Position numbers and translations under genes: made by a program. 64,000 bases of DNA, taken from NCBI RefSeq assembly GCF_003477995.1, contig NZ_QUEM01000007.1, positions 62,001 through 126,000 of the forward strand, written 5' to 3'. Origin of the DNA: Bacteroides sp. OF04-15BH. Its GTDB lineage: Bacteria; Bacteroidota; Bacteroidia; Bacteroidales; Bacteroidaceae. Positions 42,493 to 52,804 of the stretch are shown here, piece after piece. The notes below the pieces were generated by a model, which ran no database searches, was not told where the DNA came from, and was given only the letters and a program-made list of their open reading frames with translations. Each line of letters begins with the position of its first letter. Within the stretch, counting starts at the first letter, position 1.

Positions 42493-45429
42493 ATGAAAGA
42501 CCGTTTAAGCAAAATCAGTAAGAGAGCAACGCACGCGTTGTGTCTTCTTGCAGCCTGTGGCTTGACGTACTCTTGTGCCGATGAATACAAGTTGGATGAT
42601 GAAACGCCAACCTGGCTCGGTTCGAGTATTTACAACTACTTGGAGGAAAAGGGTAATTACACGAATTTCGTGAAATTGATCAATGACCTTGGTCTCAAAG
42701 ATGTGTTGTCAACTACAGGAAGTAGAACTTTGTTTGTGGCAAATGATTCTGCTTTCCAAAGATTTTATGAGAAGAATGCAGCTGATGCCGCTGCAAATCC
42801 AAACACTCCTTGGGGAAATGCAACCAGCTACGATAAGCTGACCCTGGCGCAGAAGAAGCTCCTTTTGAATTCTGCCATGCTGAATTCTGCCTATTTGATG
42901 GAGATGATGTCTCGTTCAGAAGGTACAGTAACAAAGGGAACTAACATGCGTAAGGTTACCTCTGTGGAGTTGACAGACTCCATTCCGGTTCTGAAGGCTG
43001 ATGAATTCCCGACTTCTGAGAATCCGGATGACAAGAATTATTGGGAACAATACAAGGCTAAAGACAAGTTCTATGTCGTTTCTGATAATTCAACTCCAAT
43101 GATGGTGTTCTTTACAGACGACTTTATGTCAAAGTCAAGTATTACTGCCGATGACTTTAAATTTATTGTAGGACAGGAACACGAATTTAATCAGTATTAT
43201 ATTTACGACAATAAGGTTATCAACAAGGATATCACTTGCCAGAATGGTTATATCCATGAATTGGAAAATGTGTTGATCCCTCAGCCGAATATGGCCGAAG
43301 TGATTCGAAATAGTGGAAAAACCAATATTTTCAGCCATATTCTGGACCGTTTCAGTGCTCCTTATTATGATGCCAACCTGACAAGACAGTATAAGGAAAA
43401 TATTGACCAGACTTTCCAGGATTCAATTTTTATCCGTAAATATTATTCACAGATTACCAATACCTCTTCGATGACAGATGTTATCACTGATGGTTCTTTG
43501 GTAAAGGGTCCGGATGGCGAGGTTCCGTCTCCATACTTTGCAACCCTGAAACTGGATCCGGCTTGGAATCAGTATCAAGCAAGTGATCGTGTTGACAAGG
43601 CTACTGATATGGCAGCCATGTTCGTGCCAACCGATGATGCCTTGAAGCAGTACTTCCTGGAGGGTGAAGGACGAGATATTCTCGACAACTATGCCATCAT
43701 TAAGAATGATAATTCTTTAGAGGCATTGTATACCAATTTGGATCAGATTCCTTTGTCAATCCTGAACTCTTTGGTAAGCAACTTGATGCAGAAATCTTTT
43801 GTAGAATCTGTTCCAAGTAAATTTACTACCATTCTTGACCAGGCAAACGATAACCTGTTCCCGAATGAGGAAGAAACTAAGGGAGATATTTCTGATGTGA
43901 AGATTGCCAATAATGGTGTCGTTTACATTATGGATAAGGTTTATCCTCCTGTTGACTATGCTGCAGTAACTTCTCCGGCTTATATTGGTGACAACTACAA
44001 GATTATGAAGTTTGCCATTTATAATGGTGAAGGTTCTGATGGTAAGAACAACTTGATGTATTTGAACTACTTCGCTTACTTGCGTGCCAAGGGTGATGGT
44101 ATCAAGTTCTCTTTGTTCTTGCCGAGTGATGATGCCTTGCAGAATTATATTGACCCGCTGTCAATTATTCCGGGCCAGAAAACAAAGGCCAGAGTTCTTT
44201 CTTTCACTTACAATGCTGAAAAGAGTTCTAATAAAAATATCGCTCCGTTGGATTACAAGCAGTTCTCTTTTGACCTGGCAACTGGAGTGAAAGGACGTGA
44301 GCTTGTTGGTACCAAACCGGGTCAGGATGAGTGCTTGAACCGTTTGGGTGATATTCTGGAGACTCATACCATTGTGCATGATGTAGCTCAGGAACCGGAC
44401 GGTGTTAAGAGCGGAAATGAATATTATCTGACCAAGAGTGGTTCTCCGATCCGAGTTACCGTTAATGGAAATAATGTTCAGGCTCAGGGTGGTATGCAGA
44501 TTGAAAATCAGAAAACTTATCCGGGTCTTTCTGGAACAGTTCCTGGTTTCTATTATGCTTCTACTGAAGAAACCTATGAAAAGACAAATGGTACAACCTA
44601 TTGCGTGAATGCTCCGATTCAGCCTGCCGTGCAGTCTGTTTACAAGGTTATGAGCGATATGGGTAACAATAAGTTCCTGGAACTGTGTACCGGTGTTACT
44701 GAAGATATCCTGACTAAGACCGGAACAGTGGTTTATGATCCGGAAGCATCGGATGATGAAAAGCGTAGAGAGTTGAACAAGTATCTGATCTTTATCAATA
44801 ACAAGGGATTGGATCAGAATGTATCATTCTTTACCAACTTTAACTATACGGTATATGTTCCGACAGATGCAGCTGTAGAGAAGGAAATCGCAGAAAAGAA
44901 GCTTCCTACTTGGGACAGCATTCGGGAGTATATCACACAACACGAGGTTGATGGAGTGTTGCCTGAAGGAGCTAAAGAAATAGCAAAAGCACAGGTTGCT
45001 TGTTTGTTGAACTTTGTTCGTGGACACTTCCAGGATAATTCTGAGTTCGCTGATAAGAATGCAACAAGCGTACATAATTATAATTCCGCAACTTTGGATG
45101 ACGCTGGACAGAAGTTCGTAACCATTACTTCACAGCAGACCGGTAACGGTGAAATGGTTTTGAAGAAAGATGGATATTACGACTGCAAGGTAACGAGCAA
45201 GAAGAACATCATTGCTCGTGATTATATTACAAACGTAGATTATTCTGCTGCTAATATCAACTTGATCGGCAGTCAGATCAAATCTTCTGCTTACAGTGTA
45301 ATTCATGAAGTTGATGGTGTATTGAGATATACCAAGTTGAATGAAGGAGAAACTTATGAGAGTAAATATTGGTCAACAGCTGCAAAAGCAAAACGCACCG
45401 CAGCTAATTTTCGCATTAAAAACAAATAA
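42493..45429 (+). CDS. Four-repeat fasciclin (FAS1) lipoprotein
   Basis: The 978-residue protein is predicted to sit on the cell surface. The signal ends at a lipobox, LAAC (C22) or TYSC (C28); acidic residues follow C28, which favours surface export. Four FAS1 modules show as the conserved box LFVANDSAF (from residue 80), MFVPTDDAL (376), LFLPSDDAL (541) and VYVPTDAAV (787). Second-box remnants include NGYIHELENVL, and a NGVVYIMDKVYPP. FAS1 modules mediate adhesion to glycans or proteins in eukaryotes and bacteria. The stop overlaps the next start (TAATG), so translation is coupled to susC. A ligand-capture role is an inference; no catalytic motif is seen. Confidence 0.82.
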   Translation: MKDRLSKISKRATHALCLLAACGLTYSCADEYKLDDETPTWLGSSIYNYLEEKGNYTNFVKLINDLGLKDVLSTTGSRTLFVANDSAFQRFYEKNAADAAANPNTPWGNATSYDKLTLAQKKLLLNSAMLNSAYLMEMMSRSEGTVTKGTNMRKVTSVELTDSIPVLKADEFPTSENPDDKNYWEQYKAKDKFYVVSDNSTPMMVFFTDDFMSKSSITADDFKFIVGQEHEFNQYYIYDNKVINKDITCQNGYIHELENVLIPQPNMAEVIRNSGKTNIFSHILDRFSAPYYDANLTRQYKENIDQTFQDSIFIRKYYSQITNTSSMTDVITDGSLVKGPDGEVPSPYFATLKLDPAWNQYQASDRVDKATDMAAMFVPTDDALKQYFLEGEGRDILDNYAIIKNDNSLEALYTNLDQIPLSILNSLVSNLMQKSFVESVPSKFTTILDQANDNLFPNEEETKGDISDVKIANNGVVYIMDKVYPPVDYAAVTSPAYIGDNYKIMKFAIYNGEGSDGKNNLMYLNYFAYLRAKGDGIKFSLFLPSDDALQNYIDPLSIIPGQKTKARVLSFTYNAEKSSNKNIAPLDYKQFSFDLATGVKGRELVGTKPGQDECLNRLGDILETHTIVHDVAQEPDGVKSGNEYYLTKSGSPIRVTVNGNNVQAQGGMQIENQKTYPGLSGTVPGFYYASTEETYEKTNGTTYCVNAPIQPAVQSVYKVMSDMGNNKFLELCTGVTEDILTKTGTVVYDPEASDDEKRRELNKYLIFINNKGLDQNVSFFTNFNYTVYVPTDAAVEKEIAEKKLPTWDSIREYITQHEVDGVLPEGAKEIAKAQVACLLNFVRGHFQDNSEFADKNATSVHNYNSATLDDAGQKFVTITSQQTGNGEMVLKKDGYYDCKVTSKKNIIARDYITNVDYSAANINLIGSQIKSSAYSVIHEVDGVLRYTKLNEGETYESKYWSTAAKAKRTAANFRIKNK

Positions 45430-48400
45430 TGGATACCATGAATAAGATAAAGATTCTATTGCTTATGTTCGCCTGTTTTGCAACAGGTGCGGCTATGGCG
45501 CAGCAAAGACGTATTTCTGGTACTGTATCGGATGACTTTGGTGGCATTATGATGGCCAATGTTACAGAGGTGGATGCCAACAATCGTATCGTTTCTGCTA
45601 CGACTACAGATATGAATGGTAACTTTACCATGACCATTAAGAACCCGAAGAATAAGTTGAAGATTACTTACATGGGTTTCCAGAATCATGTGGAGGTTAT
45701 CGGTAACAAGAGTGTGTTCAAGGTTAAAATGAAGGATGCCTCTCGTCAGATTGATGAGGTGACCGTTACCCATAAGAAGAAAACTGTCAGCAACGGTTTG
45801 TCTATCCCTGAGCGTGAAATCTCAGTAGCTCGCCAGAAGTTCAACATGGACGAGATGCAGGGACTTTCTTTTGAGTCTGTTGACGAGGCTTTGCAGGGTA
45901 AGATCGCCGGTTTGGATATCGTGGCCAACTCAGGTAACCTGGGTGCCGGTACTACCATGCGTTTGCGTGGTACAACTACCATCAACGGTAATGCCGAGCC
46001 ATTGATCGTTGTGGATGGTCATATCTTCGAATTGCCGGATAACGCACAGGAAATCGATTTCGAAAATCTGGATAACGAGGAGCAGTTCTCAACTCTGTTG
46101 CAGGTAAATCCGGAAGATATCGCCGAAATCGAGGTGTTGAAGGATGCTTCTGCAACTGCTATCTGGGGTTCTAAGGGTGCCAACGGTGTGCTTTCTATCA
46201 AGACACGTCGTGGTAAACGTGGTAAGACTCGTGTCAACTTCTCTTATCGTTTCTCTGGTAACTGGCAGGGTCAGGGTATGAACCTGTTGGATGGTGACGG
46301 TTATACCATGATGTTGAAGGAGGCTTATTTCAATCCAAAGCAGAATACAAGCTCGTCTAACATGTTGGAGTTGGACTATAATCCGGCTTATCCTTATATC
46401 TACAACAACTACAACAAGAATACAGACTGGGTTGATGCAGTTACTCAGTTTGGACAGGCTCACAACTACTATGTTACTTTGACCGGTGGTGGTGAGAAGG
46501 CTACTTTCCGTGTAGGTGTTGGTTATGACAAGGAGTCTGGTACGATCATCAAACAGAACCTGGATCGTTTCACAACTCGTCTGGCATTGGATTACTATGT
46601 ATCAGACCGTATCAAGTTCTCATCTAACTTCTCATTGTCTTTCACAGATAATCATAAGAACTATGATGATATCTTGGCACGTGCATACAAGGCTATGCCG
46701 AATATGAGTATTTATGAATACAACAGCAGTATTGAAAATCCTCAGATGACCGGTAACTACTTTAACATGTTGCCTTTGACAGACCAGGGCGGTTTCCAGC
46801 CGAACTATACTTCTGCCAATTTGGGTGATATGTATTCAAACGGTAACCCGGTTGCTATTGCTAATCAGGCTTGGAAGCGTGAGCAGCAGTTTAACATTAC
46901 TCCGCAGTTCTCTGTTGAGTATAAGTTCTTGGGTAAGGATGATGATGAAACTCAGTTGAACTATACCGGAGATGTTCAGATGCAGATCTATAATACCAGT
47001 GAGAATTCTTATTATCCGGCATCTTTGACCAATAATAAGTGGTACGACGGTATTAACAGTGCTTCTAACCGTGAGTACAAGAGTATGCAGTTCACTACTC
47101 GTCATGACTTGGCTTTCTATCCTAAGTTCAATAACGAGGATCATGCTCTGAGTGCTTTGTTGCGTTTTGAAATGACCAGTGGTACAAGTAACGACCAGTC
47201 TTTGACTTCAAGAGGTATTCCTGGAGGTTTGACTGATCCTACTTTGGATGCATATCTGACAGCTTGTAGCACCAGTCCGGGTGAATGGAGAAACCTGTCA
47301 TACACCGGTTCTGTTCACTATTCATACAAGTCAAAGTATAGCTTGACAGCTACATTCCGTACAGACGGTCGTACAGACTTCGGTGCCGGTAAGAAATTCG
47401 GTACTTTCCCGGGTGTGTCTGGTCGTTGGAATATCATCGATGAGGACTTCATGAAACCTTTGAAGAGCTGGATGTCTATGTTGGCATTCCGTCCGGGATG
47501 GGGTATCGTAGGTAATGTTGTCGGTGGTGGTTATAACCAGTACAACAAATATGCTGACTTTGGTTCATACGGTAACAACCATGGTGCCATCAAGCCGGAA
47601 AACTTGCGTCTGGCCTCTTTGCAGTGGGAGAAGACTTCTTCTTGGAATATTGGTTTTGACTTAGGATTGTGGAACGATCTGGTAACTTTCGCATTGGAAA
47701 TTTACAATAAGAAGACTACAGACTTGGCTCTGCAGAATGTAAGTATTCCTTCTCATACCGGTTTCTCTTCTTTGGCATGGCAGAATGTAGGTACTATGCG
47801 CAATAGAGGTTGGGAGTTGTATGCAAACACTTCTAAGTTTGCCCGTGTCGGTAAGTTCAGCATGAAGTTGAGTGCCAATATCGCACAGAACATCAACCGT
47901 ATTGAAGAAATGGATGCTTCTGTATTGGAGAGCCTGAATGCAGATTTCAACTACGCAAACGAAAGCTATTTGGGTCGTGTTCAGATCGGTAATGCTTTGG
48001 GATCAATCTACGGTTTCCGTTATAAAGGTGTTTATGCATACGATTATGATCATAACGGATATACTGATGTTTCCAGAAAGACTTATGGCGACAACACAGC
48101 TGCAGCTGCCCAGGAGCGTGGTGACAACTATACCTGTCCAATCGCTTACGATGCAAACGGCAATATGATTACAGATGCCAAGGGTAACCCATTGCCAATG
48201 TATTTCAACTATGGTGGTGTAAACTATCAGTTCCAGGGTGGTGATGTTATCTATGAGGATATCAACCATGACGGACAGATCAATGCATTGGATATCGTAT
48301 ATTTGGGTAACTCTAATCCAACTTGTAATGGTGGTTTCGGTGTAGACTTCTACTACGGTAACTGGAGCTTGAGTGCTTCTTTCAACTATCGTATCGGTAA

Positions 48401-48821
48401 CCAGATTATCAATATGGCCAGAATGCAGGCTGAGGATATGTTGAACAACAACAACCAGAGCCAGGCAACCAAGTGGAGATGGAGAAAGAACGGTGATGTA
48501 ACCGAGATTCCACGTGCTATGAACAGCAAGGCTGCTGATGGCAAAACTTATAACGCTTTGGCCAGCGACCGTTATGTGGAAAATGGTGACTATCTGCGTT
48601 TCCAGTACTTGCGTTTGGGTTACAACTTCGATGCTAAGAAAATCAAGAAGATTGGTTTGAGCTCATTGAGTTTGTCAGCCTCTGCAAACAACTTGTGGGT
48701 TTGGAGCAAGTATACAGGAACAGACCCTGATGTGACAACTTCAGGATGGGGTGTTGCTACCGATAGCAACAAGACTCCTCGTTCTAAGTCATTTACAGTA
48801 AGTTTAAACGTTGGTTTCTAA
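45429..48821 (+). CDS. SusC-family TonB-dependent outer-membrane transporter (first)
   Basis: The 1130-residue protein is a large TonB-linked barrel that imports a substrate presented by its SusD lid. A signal is cleaved after AMA (residue 24). A carboxypeptidase-regulatory-like beta domain (about 27-105; RRISGTVSDDFGG) follows, then a plug (about 135-265, with RLRGTTTINGNAEPLIVVDG) and the beta-barrel to the C-terminal VSLNVGF. It has no N-terminal STN signalling domain, so it is not wired to an anti-sigma factor. It overlaps the FAS1 gene by one base, and susD starts 11 bases later. The substrate is unknown. Confidence 0.95.
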   Translation: MDTMNKIKILLLMFACFATGAAMAQQRRISGTVSDDFGGIMMANVTEVDANNRIVSATTTDMNGNFTMTIKNPKNKLKITYMGFQNHVEVIGNKSVFKVKMKDASRQIDEVTVTHKKKTVSNGLSIPEREISVARQKFNMDEMQGLSFESVDEALQGKIAGLDIVANSGNLGAGTTMRLRGTTTINGNAEPLIVVDGHIFELPDNAQEIDFENLDNEEQFSTLLQVNPEDIAEIEVLKDASATAIWGSKGANGVLSIKTRRGKRGKTRVNFSYRFSGNWQGQGMNLLDGDGYTMMLKEAYFNPKQNTSSSNMLELDYNPAYPYIYNNYNKNTDWVDAVTQFGQAHNYYVTLTGGGEKATFRVGVGYDKESGTIIKQNLDRFTTRLALDYYVSDRIKFSSNFSLSFTDNHKNYDDILARAYKAMPNMSIYEYNSSIENPQMTGNYFNMLPLTDQGGFQPNYTSANLGDMYSNGNPVAIANQAWKREQQFNITPQFSVEYKFLGKDDDETQLNYTGDVQMQIYNTSENSYYPASLTNNKWYDGINSASNREYKSMQFTTRHDLAFYPKFNNEDHALSALLRFEMTSGTSNDQSLTSRGIPGGLTDPTLDAYLTACSTSPGEWRNLSYTGSVHYSYKSKYSLTATFRTDGRTDFGAGKKFGTFPGVSGRWNIIDEDFMKPLKSWMSMLAFRPGWGIVGNVVGGGYNQYNKYADFGSYGNNHGAIKPENLRLASLQWEKTSSWNIGFDLGLWNDLVTFALEIYNKKTTDLALQNVSIPSHTGFSSLAWQNVGTMRNRGWELYANTSKFARVGKFSMKLSANIAQNINRIEEMDASVLESLNADFNYANESYLGRVQIGNALGSIYGFRYKGVYAYDYDHNGYTDVSRKTYGDNTAAAAQERGDNYTCPIAYDANGNMITDAKGNPLPMYFNYGGVNYQFQGGDVIYEDINHDGQINALDIVYLGNSNPTCNGGFGVDFYYGNWSLSASFNYRIGNQIINMARMQAEDMLNNNNQSQATKWRWRKNGDVTEIPRAMNSKAADGKTYNALASDRYVENGDYLRFQYLRLGYNFDAKKIKKIGLSSLSLSASANNLWVWSKYTGTDPDVTTSGWGVATDSNKTPRSKSFTVSLNVGF

Positions 48822-48832
48822 AAGTGTAAGAA

Positions 48833-50605
48833 ATGAAAAATCGTAAGAAAATTAGATATGCGGCATTGTTAGGATGCCTGGCATTGGGAACTACACTTAC
48901 TTCTTGCAACGATTGGTTGACTCTTTATCCAATGGATAAGATTGTGGAGGAAAGCTTTTGGGAAGATAAGAAGGATTTGGAAAGTGTTCGCAATGCAGCT
49001 TATGTAAATATGGTATCGAATGACTGTATGGAGCGATACATGGTATGGGGTGAGTTGAGAGCGGATAACTTTGACAAAAATTCCGGTAATGCTCCTTCAT
49101 CAGATATACAGGACATTTTGAATGTCAACCTAAAACCTTCAAATGGTTATTTCAATTGGTCCAGTTTTTATGCGACCATTAACTATTGCAACAAGGTTTT
49201 GCAGCATGGTCCTGAAATCCTTCAGAAAGACAAGAGTTTTTCTGAGGCAGAATGGGAAGGTATTCGCGCGGAAATGATCACTTTGAGAGCGTTGAACTAT
49301 TTCTATCTGCTTCGTACTTTCGAAGATGTGCCGATGGTTTTCACCGCAATCAATGATGATGATGAAGTGCGTACCTTGAAGGCAACACCTCAGGCTGTTT
49401 TATTGGATTCGCTGATCAATCAGTTGGAGTATGTGACTACTACCAATATGACTACCAATTTCGGTAATTCAGCAGATAACAGAGGTTTGATTACAGATAA
49501 GGCGGTACATACCGTTTTGGCTGATTTGTATTTGTGGCGTGGTTCTTACTATGAGAGTCGTGACAAGGCAAAGGCCGATTCAAACTATCAGGCTTGTATC
49601 AAGCAGTGCGATAAGGTTATTGCGCTGAAAGATGAGGAATACCGTAAGAATAGCATGAATGGTTCAGGTTTCCCGTCTATTGGCGGCGGCAGCGGCTCAA
49701 CTTCTGATGCAGATAATCCTTACCATCTGATTCAGAATATAGGTATGGAAGGAGTCGGACTGACCACTTCAAATGCTTATAACGAGATTTTTGGAGACAA
49801 GAACAGTTCTGAAAGTATCTTTGAACTTCAGTTTGACGGTACGGTGAACTCTAATACAATGGTTCAGAACTTTTATCAGAAGCCTGATAAAAACGGTGTG
49901 CTTGTTCCAAGTGTGATTGCCACAACATTGTCTTCTAGTGCAGATGATGCAAGCAATGCAGCTTTGTTCTCTAAGACTGACTTGAGAAGATGGGCTTCTA
50001 TTCAAGACGCTGGTGATGACTCATACGTTATTGTGAAATATGCAGCTTCTGCTATCGAGCAGTCAGCTTTGAGTGATAATACGGATGTCTCTGGACGAAA
50101 AGCACCGGTTTATACTGTAGGAGCAACTGCGAATGCAAACTGGATCTTTTATCGTTTGACCGATGTGTTGCTGATGAAGGCTGAAGCTATGTGTATGATC
50201 GGAACAGATTTGCAGGGAGCTTTTGAATTGGTTAAAGCCGTTAATGAGCGTGCTAATGCTTATGCCAAGGAATCTGAAAAATTGCCGGATTCACGTGCTA
50301 GCAACAAGGATGAGTTGGAAGGCCTGATTCTTCGCGAAAGAAACCGTGAATTCTTCGGAGAAGGCAAGCGTTGGTTTGACTTGGTTCGTTACGCAATGCG
50401 TAAAGGTGAAGCAGATGGACCAACCAAAGCATTCGAAATCTTTGGAAAGAAGTTCTTGGGAACTCAGGCAAGTACTGCTAAGAATAAGTACAAACAGAGC
50501 ATGAAGGTGATGTATTCTCCTTATGCAGAATCTGAAATGAAAGCCAATCCAGAATTGGTACAGAATCCAATCTGGGATGATCAAAGTACAATTCAAAAAA
50601 AGTAA
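48833..50605 (+). CDS. SusD/RagB-family surface lipoprotein (first)
   Basis: SusD proteins are helical lipoproteins that cap the SusC barrel and bind the cargo. The 590-residue protein has a signal ending in LTSC (C25), then NDWLTLYPMDKI, typical of the family. TPR-like helical pairs follow, and the conserved C-terminal LRERNREFFGEGKRWFDLVRY (split by description; motif near residues 501-521). It pairs with the SusC gene just before. Full length (typical 480-650). The next FAS1 gene begins 6 bases later. Confidence 0.95.
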   Translation: MKNRKKIRYAALLGCLALGTTLTSCNDWLTLYPMDKIVEESFWEDKKDLESVRNAAYVNMVSNDCMERYMVWGELRADNFDKNSGNAPSSDIQDILNVNLKPSNGYFNWSSFYATINYCNKVLQHGPEILQKDKSFSEAEWEGIRAEMITLRALNYFYLLRTFEDVPMVFTAINDDDEVRTLKATPQAVLLDSLINQLEYVTTTNMTTNFGNSADNRGLITDKAVHTVLADLYLWRGSYYESRDKAKADSNYQACIKQCDKVIALKDEEYRKNSMNGSGFPSIGGGSGSTSDADNPYHLIQNIGMEGVGLTTSNAYNEIFGDKNSSESIFELQFDGTVNSNTMVQNFYQKPDKNGVLVPSVIATTLSSSADDASNAALFSKTDLRRWASIQDAGDDSYVIVKYAASAIEQSALSDNTDVSGRKAPVYTVGATANANWIFYRLTDVLLMKAEAMCMIGTDLQGAFELVKAVNERANAYAKESEKLPDSRASNKDELEGLILRERNREFFGEGKRWFDLVRYAMRKGEADGPTKAFEIFGKKFLGTQASTAKNKYKQSMKVMYSPYAESEMKANPELVQNPIWDDQSTIQKK

Positions 50606-50611
50606 AGAAAG

Positions 50612-52786
50612 ATGAAACCATTTAATAATACAAAGCGGAATTGGATGCGCAGCCTGGGGCTTGCATGCCTTGGACTCGCAGTCTTTTCAGGTTGCCGTGA
50701 AGAGATTAACAAAGATGATTTGTATACCTTTACCGGAGAGACTGTATGTAGTTTTTTGGAGAAAAATGACTCCATTTACAGCAAGTACGTGGCTCTGTTG
50801 AACGTCGTAAGACAAAGTGACAGAACACAGTCTACTGTGTCAAAGCTTCTGGCTTCTTACGGTAACTATACTTGTTTTGCTCCAACCAATGAGGCCATCG
50901 AAGAGTTCCTCGATTCTGCGTATGTGCAGGGTAAGTTTAATTCCAAGGACTTTAATGTTTTCTTGGATTCTGCCAAGGCAGAAAAGCATTTGGGTGACTC
51001 TCTGGCAAAAGTAATTGTTTATAATAGTATCATTGACTGCGGTAATAATACCGCTTTTGAAACCGCAGTATTTCCGGTAGATAATGGAGTTTTCTCCTTG
51101 CCGAACATGAATGACCGCTATTTGACCGCAAATACAGCTACCGAAAACGGTAAGATGGAGTATTATATCCTGAATGATGTAAAAGTCATCTATAAGGATA
51201 TTGAGGTAGAAAACGGTTATATCCAGGGAGTAAATAAGGTTATTGCTCCTTCAAATTCTTCGGTATCTGACTTGTTCAAGAATACCAAGAATATGACCAT
51301 GTTTGCTACTCTGCTTCAGAAGACCGGTTGGGAAGATTCTATGGGCATTGACAAATATCTGGATCAGGACTATGAAGAATTCTATAAGGATCTGGATTTG
51401 ACCAGTGCTATTCCTGAGAAAATCGGAACTCAGAGCGGTTCAAATGCGTTGTTGCCAGAACATAGAAAATACGGTTTTACTGTTTTTGCCGAGACAGATG
51501 ACGTATTTAAGAAGGAACTGGGATTGGAAGATCCAAGTCAGCTGATTGAGAAACTGAATGAGTATTTGAAGAAGCAATATGACTTCCTGGGCTCTCAAGT
51601 TACTTATGGAACATCTGACGAAGATTTGAAGAAACCGGATAATGCCATTAACCAGTTTGTGGCTTACCACCTTTTGCCGGTAAGTCTGGCTTCAAACCAG
51701 TTGGTAAATCACTGGAATGAGAAAGACTTTGACCGTGAAGAGGCTAAGAAAGGTAATATCATTGTGACGATTCCTGTGTATGAGTATTACGAGACCATGT
51801 CACAAAAGGGTGGTCCTCGTCGTTTGCTGAAGATTACTGAAAGTAGTAATGAGAGTGGCAAGCGTTTGAACCGTAAGGCCATTATGGATACGAAGACATA
51901 TAAGGAGAGCAGTGTTGTTATCGAAGGTGCGCTGATCAATACGCAGGCGGATTCCGTAAATACTGCAAACAGTGCATTGAACGGTTATATTTATCCGATC
52001 GACCGTATTCTGGTTTATAACTACGATGTGGTTGACAAGGTGTTGAAAGAGAGACTGCGTTTCGATTGGGCTTCTTTGTTGCCTGAATTGATTAACTTGG
52101 GTTATCGTCGTCCAATGGGACTTTATTCAAACGATAAGAGTTTGATCTACTTCCCACCGCAGTTCAAGTTGCAGAATATTCAGAGAACTCAGTTCACCGT
52201 ATTCACTTATTTGAGTGGAGCTACTGCAACCAACTGGTCAGACTATCAGGGTGACGAGGTATTCGTTGTCGGTAACTATGACTTGACATTGAAATTGCCT
52301 CCAGTACCTTATGATGGAACTTATGAGATTCGTTATGCCGTATCTGGTAACCCTGAGCGTGGTATGTGTCAGGTTTACTTCGGAGAAGAGGGAACAACCT
52401 TGGCTCCGGTAGATGTTCCGATGGACTTGCGTATGCCGTATGCAAGTGCAGGTGGTAAAGGTGGTTTGGCAACTCTGAATGTGGGTTGGGAACTTGGATC
52501 TGAGGACCAGAGCTATAATGAAGAGGTTGCCAAGAATCTGCGTAACAGCGGTTGGGTAAGAGGACCTAGATACTATACAACCCCTACTTCCAACAGTATG
52601 GCATACGATAATGCAGCATGTAACAGAAAGATCTTGACTCAGCAGTATATGGAAACTGGAAAGACATATTATCTGAGATTCAAGTCTGCTTTGGACAATA
52701 CACAGACAGAGTTCTTCTGTGACTACATTGAGATGGTTCCGAGTGAAGTATATGCTCACCCGACAACTCCGGAAGATGAGTGGTAA
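50612..52786 (+). CDS. Fasciclin (FAS1) lipoprotein with beta-rich C-terminus
   Basis: The 724-residue protein has a signal peptide with lipobox FSGC (C28). FAS1 module 1 spans about residues 45-205, with box YTCFAPTNEAI at 86-96 and ending VENGYIQGVNKV. Module 2 spans about 210-480, with VFAETDDVF near residue 290 and NGYIYPIDRIL at its end. Roughly 230 more residues contain KLPPVPYDGTYEIRY and read as a beta-sandwich, possibly a binding module. It stands at the position where classical Sus loci encode SusE/SusF surface-binding lipoproteins. Six bases after susD, 18 bases before the next FAS1 gene. No enzyme motif. Confidence 0.8.
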   Translation: MKPFNNTKRNWMRSLGLACLGLAVFSGCREEINKDDLYTFTGETVCSFLEKNDSIYSKYVALLNVVRQSDRTQSTVSKLLASYGNYTCFAPTNEAIEEFLDSAYVQGKFNSKDFNVFLDSAKAEKHLGDSLAKVIVYNSIIDCGNNTAFETAVFPVDNGVFSLPNMNDRYLTANTATENGKMEYYILNDVKVIYKDIEVENGYIQGVNKVIAPSNSSVSDLFKNTKNMTMFATLLQKTGWEDSMGIDKYLDQDYEEFYKDLDLTSAIPEKIGTQSGSNALLPEHRKYGFTVFAETDDVFKKELGLEDPSQLIEKLNEYLKKQYDFLGSQVTYGTSDEDLKKPDNAINQFVAYHLLPVSLASNQLVNHWNEKDFDREEAKKGNIIVTIPVYEYYETMSQKGGPRRLLKITESSNESGKRLNRKAIMDTKTYKESSVVIEGALINTQADSVNTANSALNGYIYPIDRILVYNYDVVDKVLKERLRFDWASLLPELINLGYRRPMGLYSNDKSLIYFPPQFKLQNIQRTQFTVFTYLSGATATNWSDYQGDEVFVVGNYDLTLKLPPVPYDGTYEIRYAVSGNPERGMCQVYFGEEGTTLAPVDVPMDLRMPYASAGGKGGLATLNVGWELGSEDQSYNEEVAKNLRNSGWVRGPRYYTTPTSNSMAYDNAACNRKILTQQYMETGKTYYLRFKSALDNTQTEFFCDYIEMVPSEVYAHPTTPEDEW

Positions 52787-52804
52787 TATTAACAAACTGA
52801 ATTT

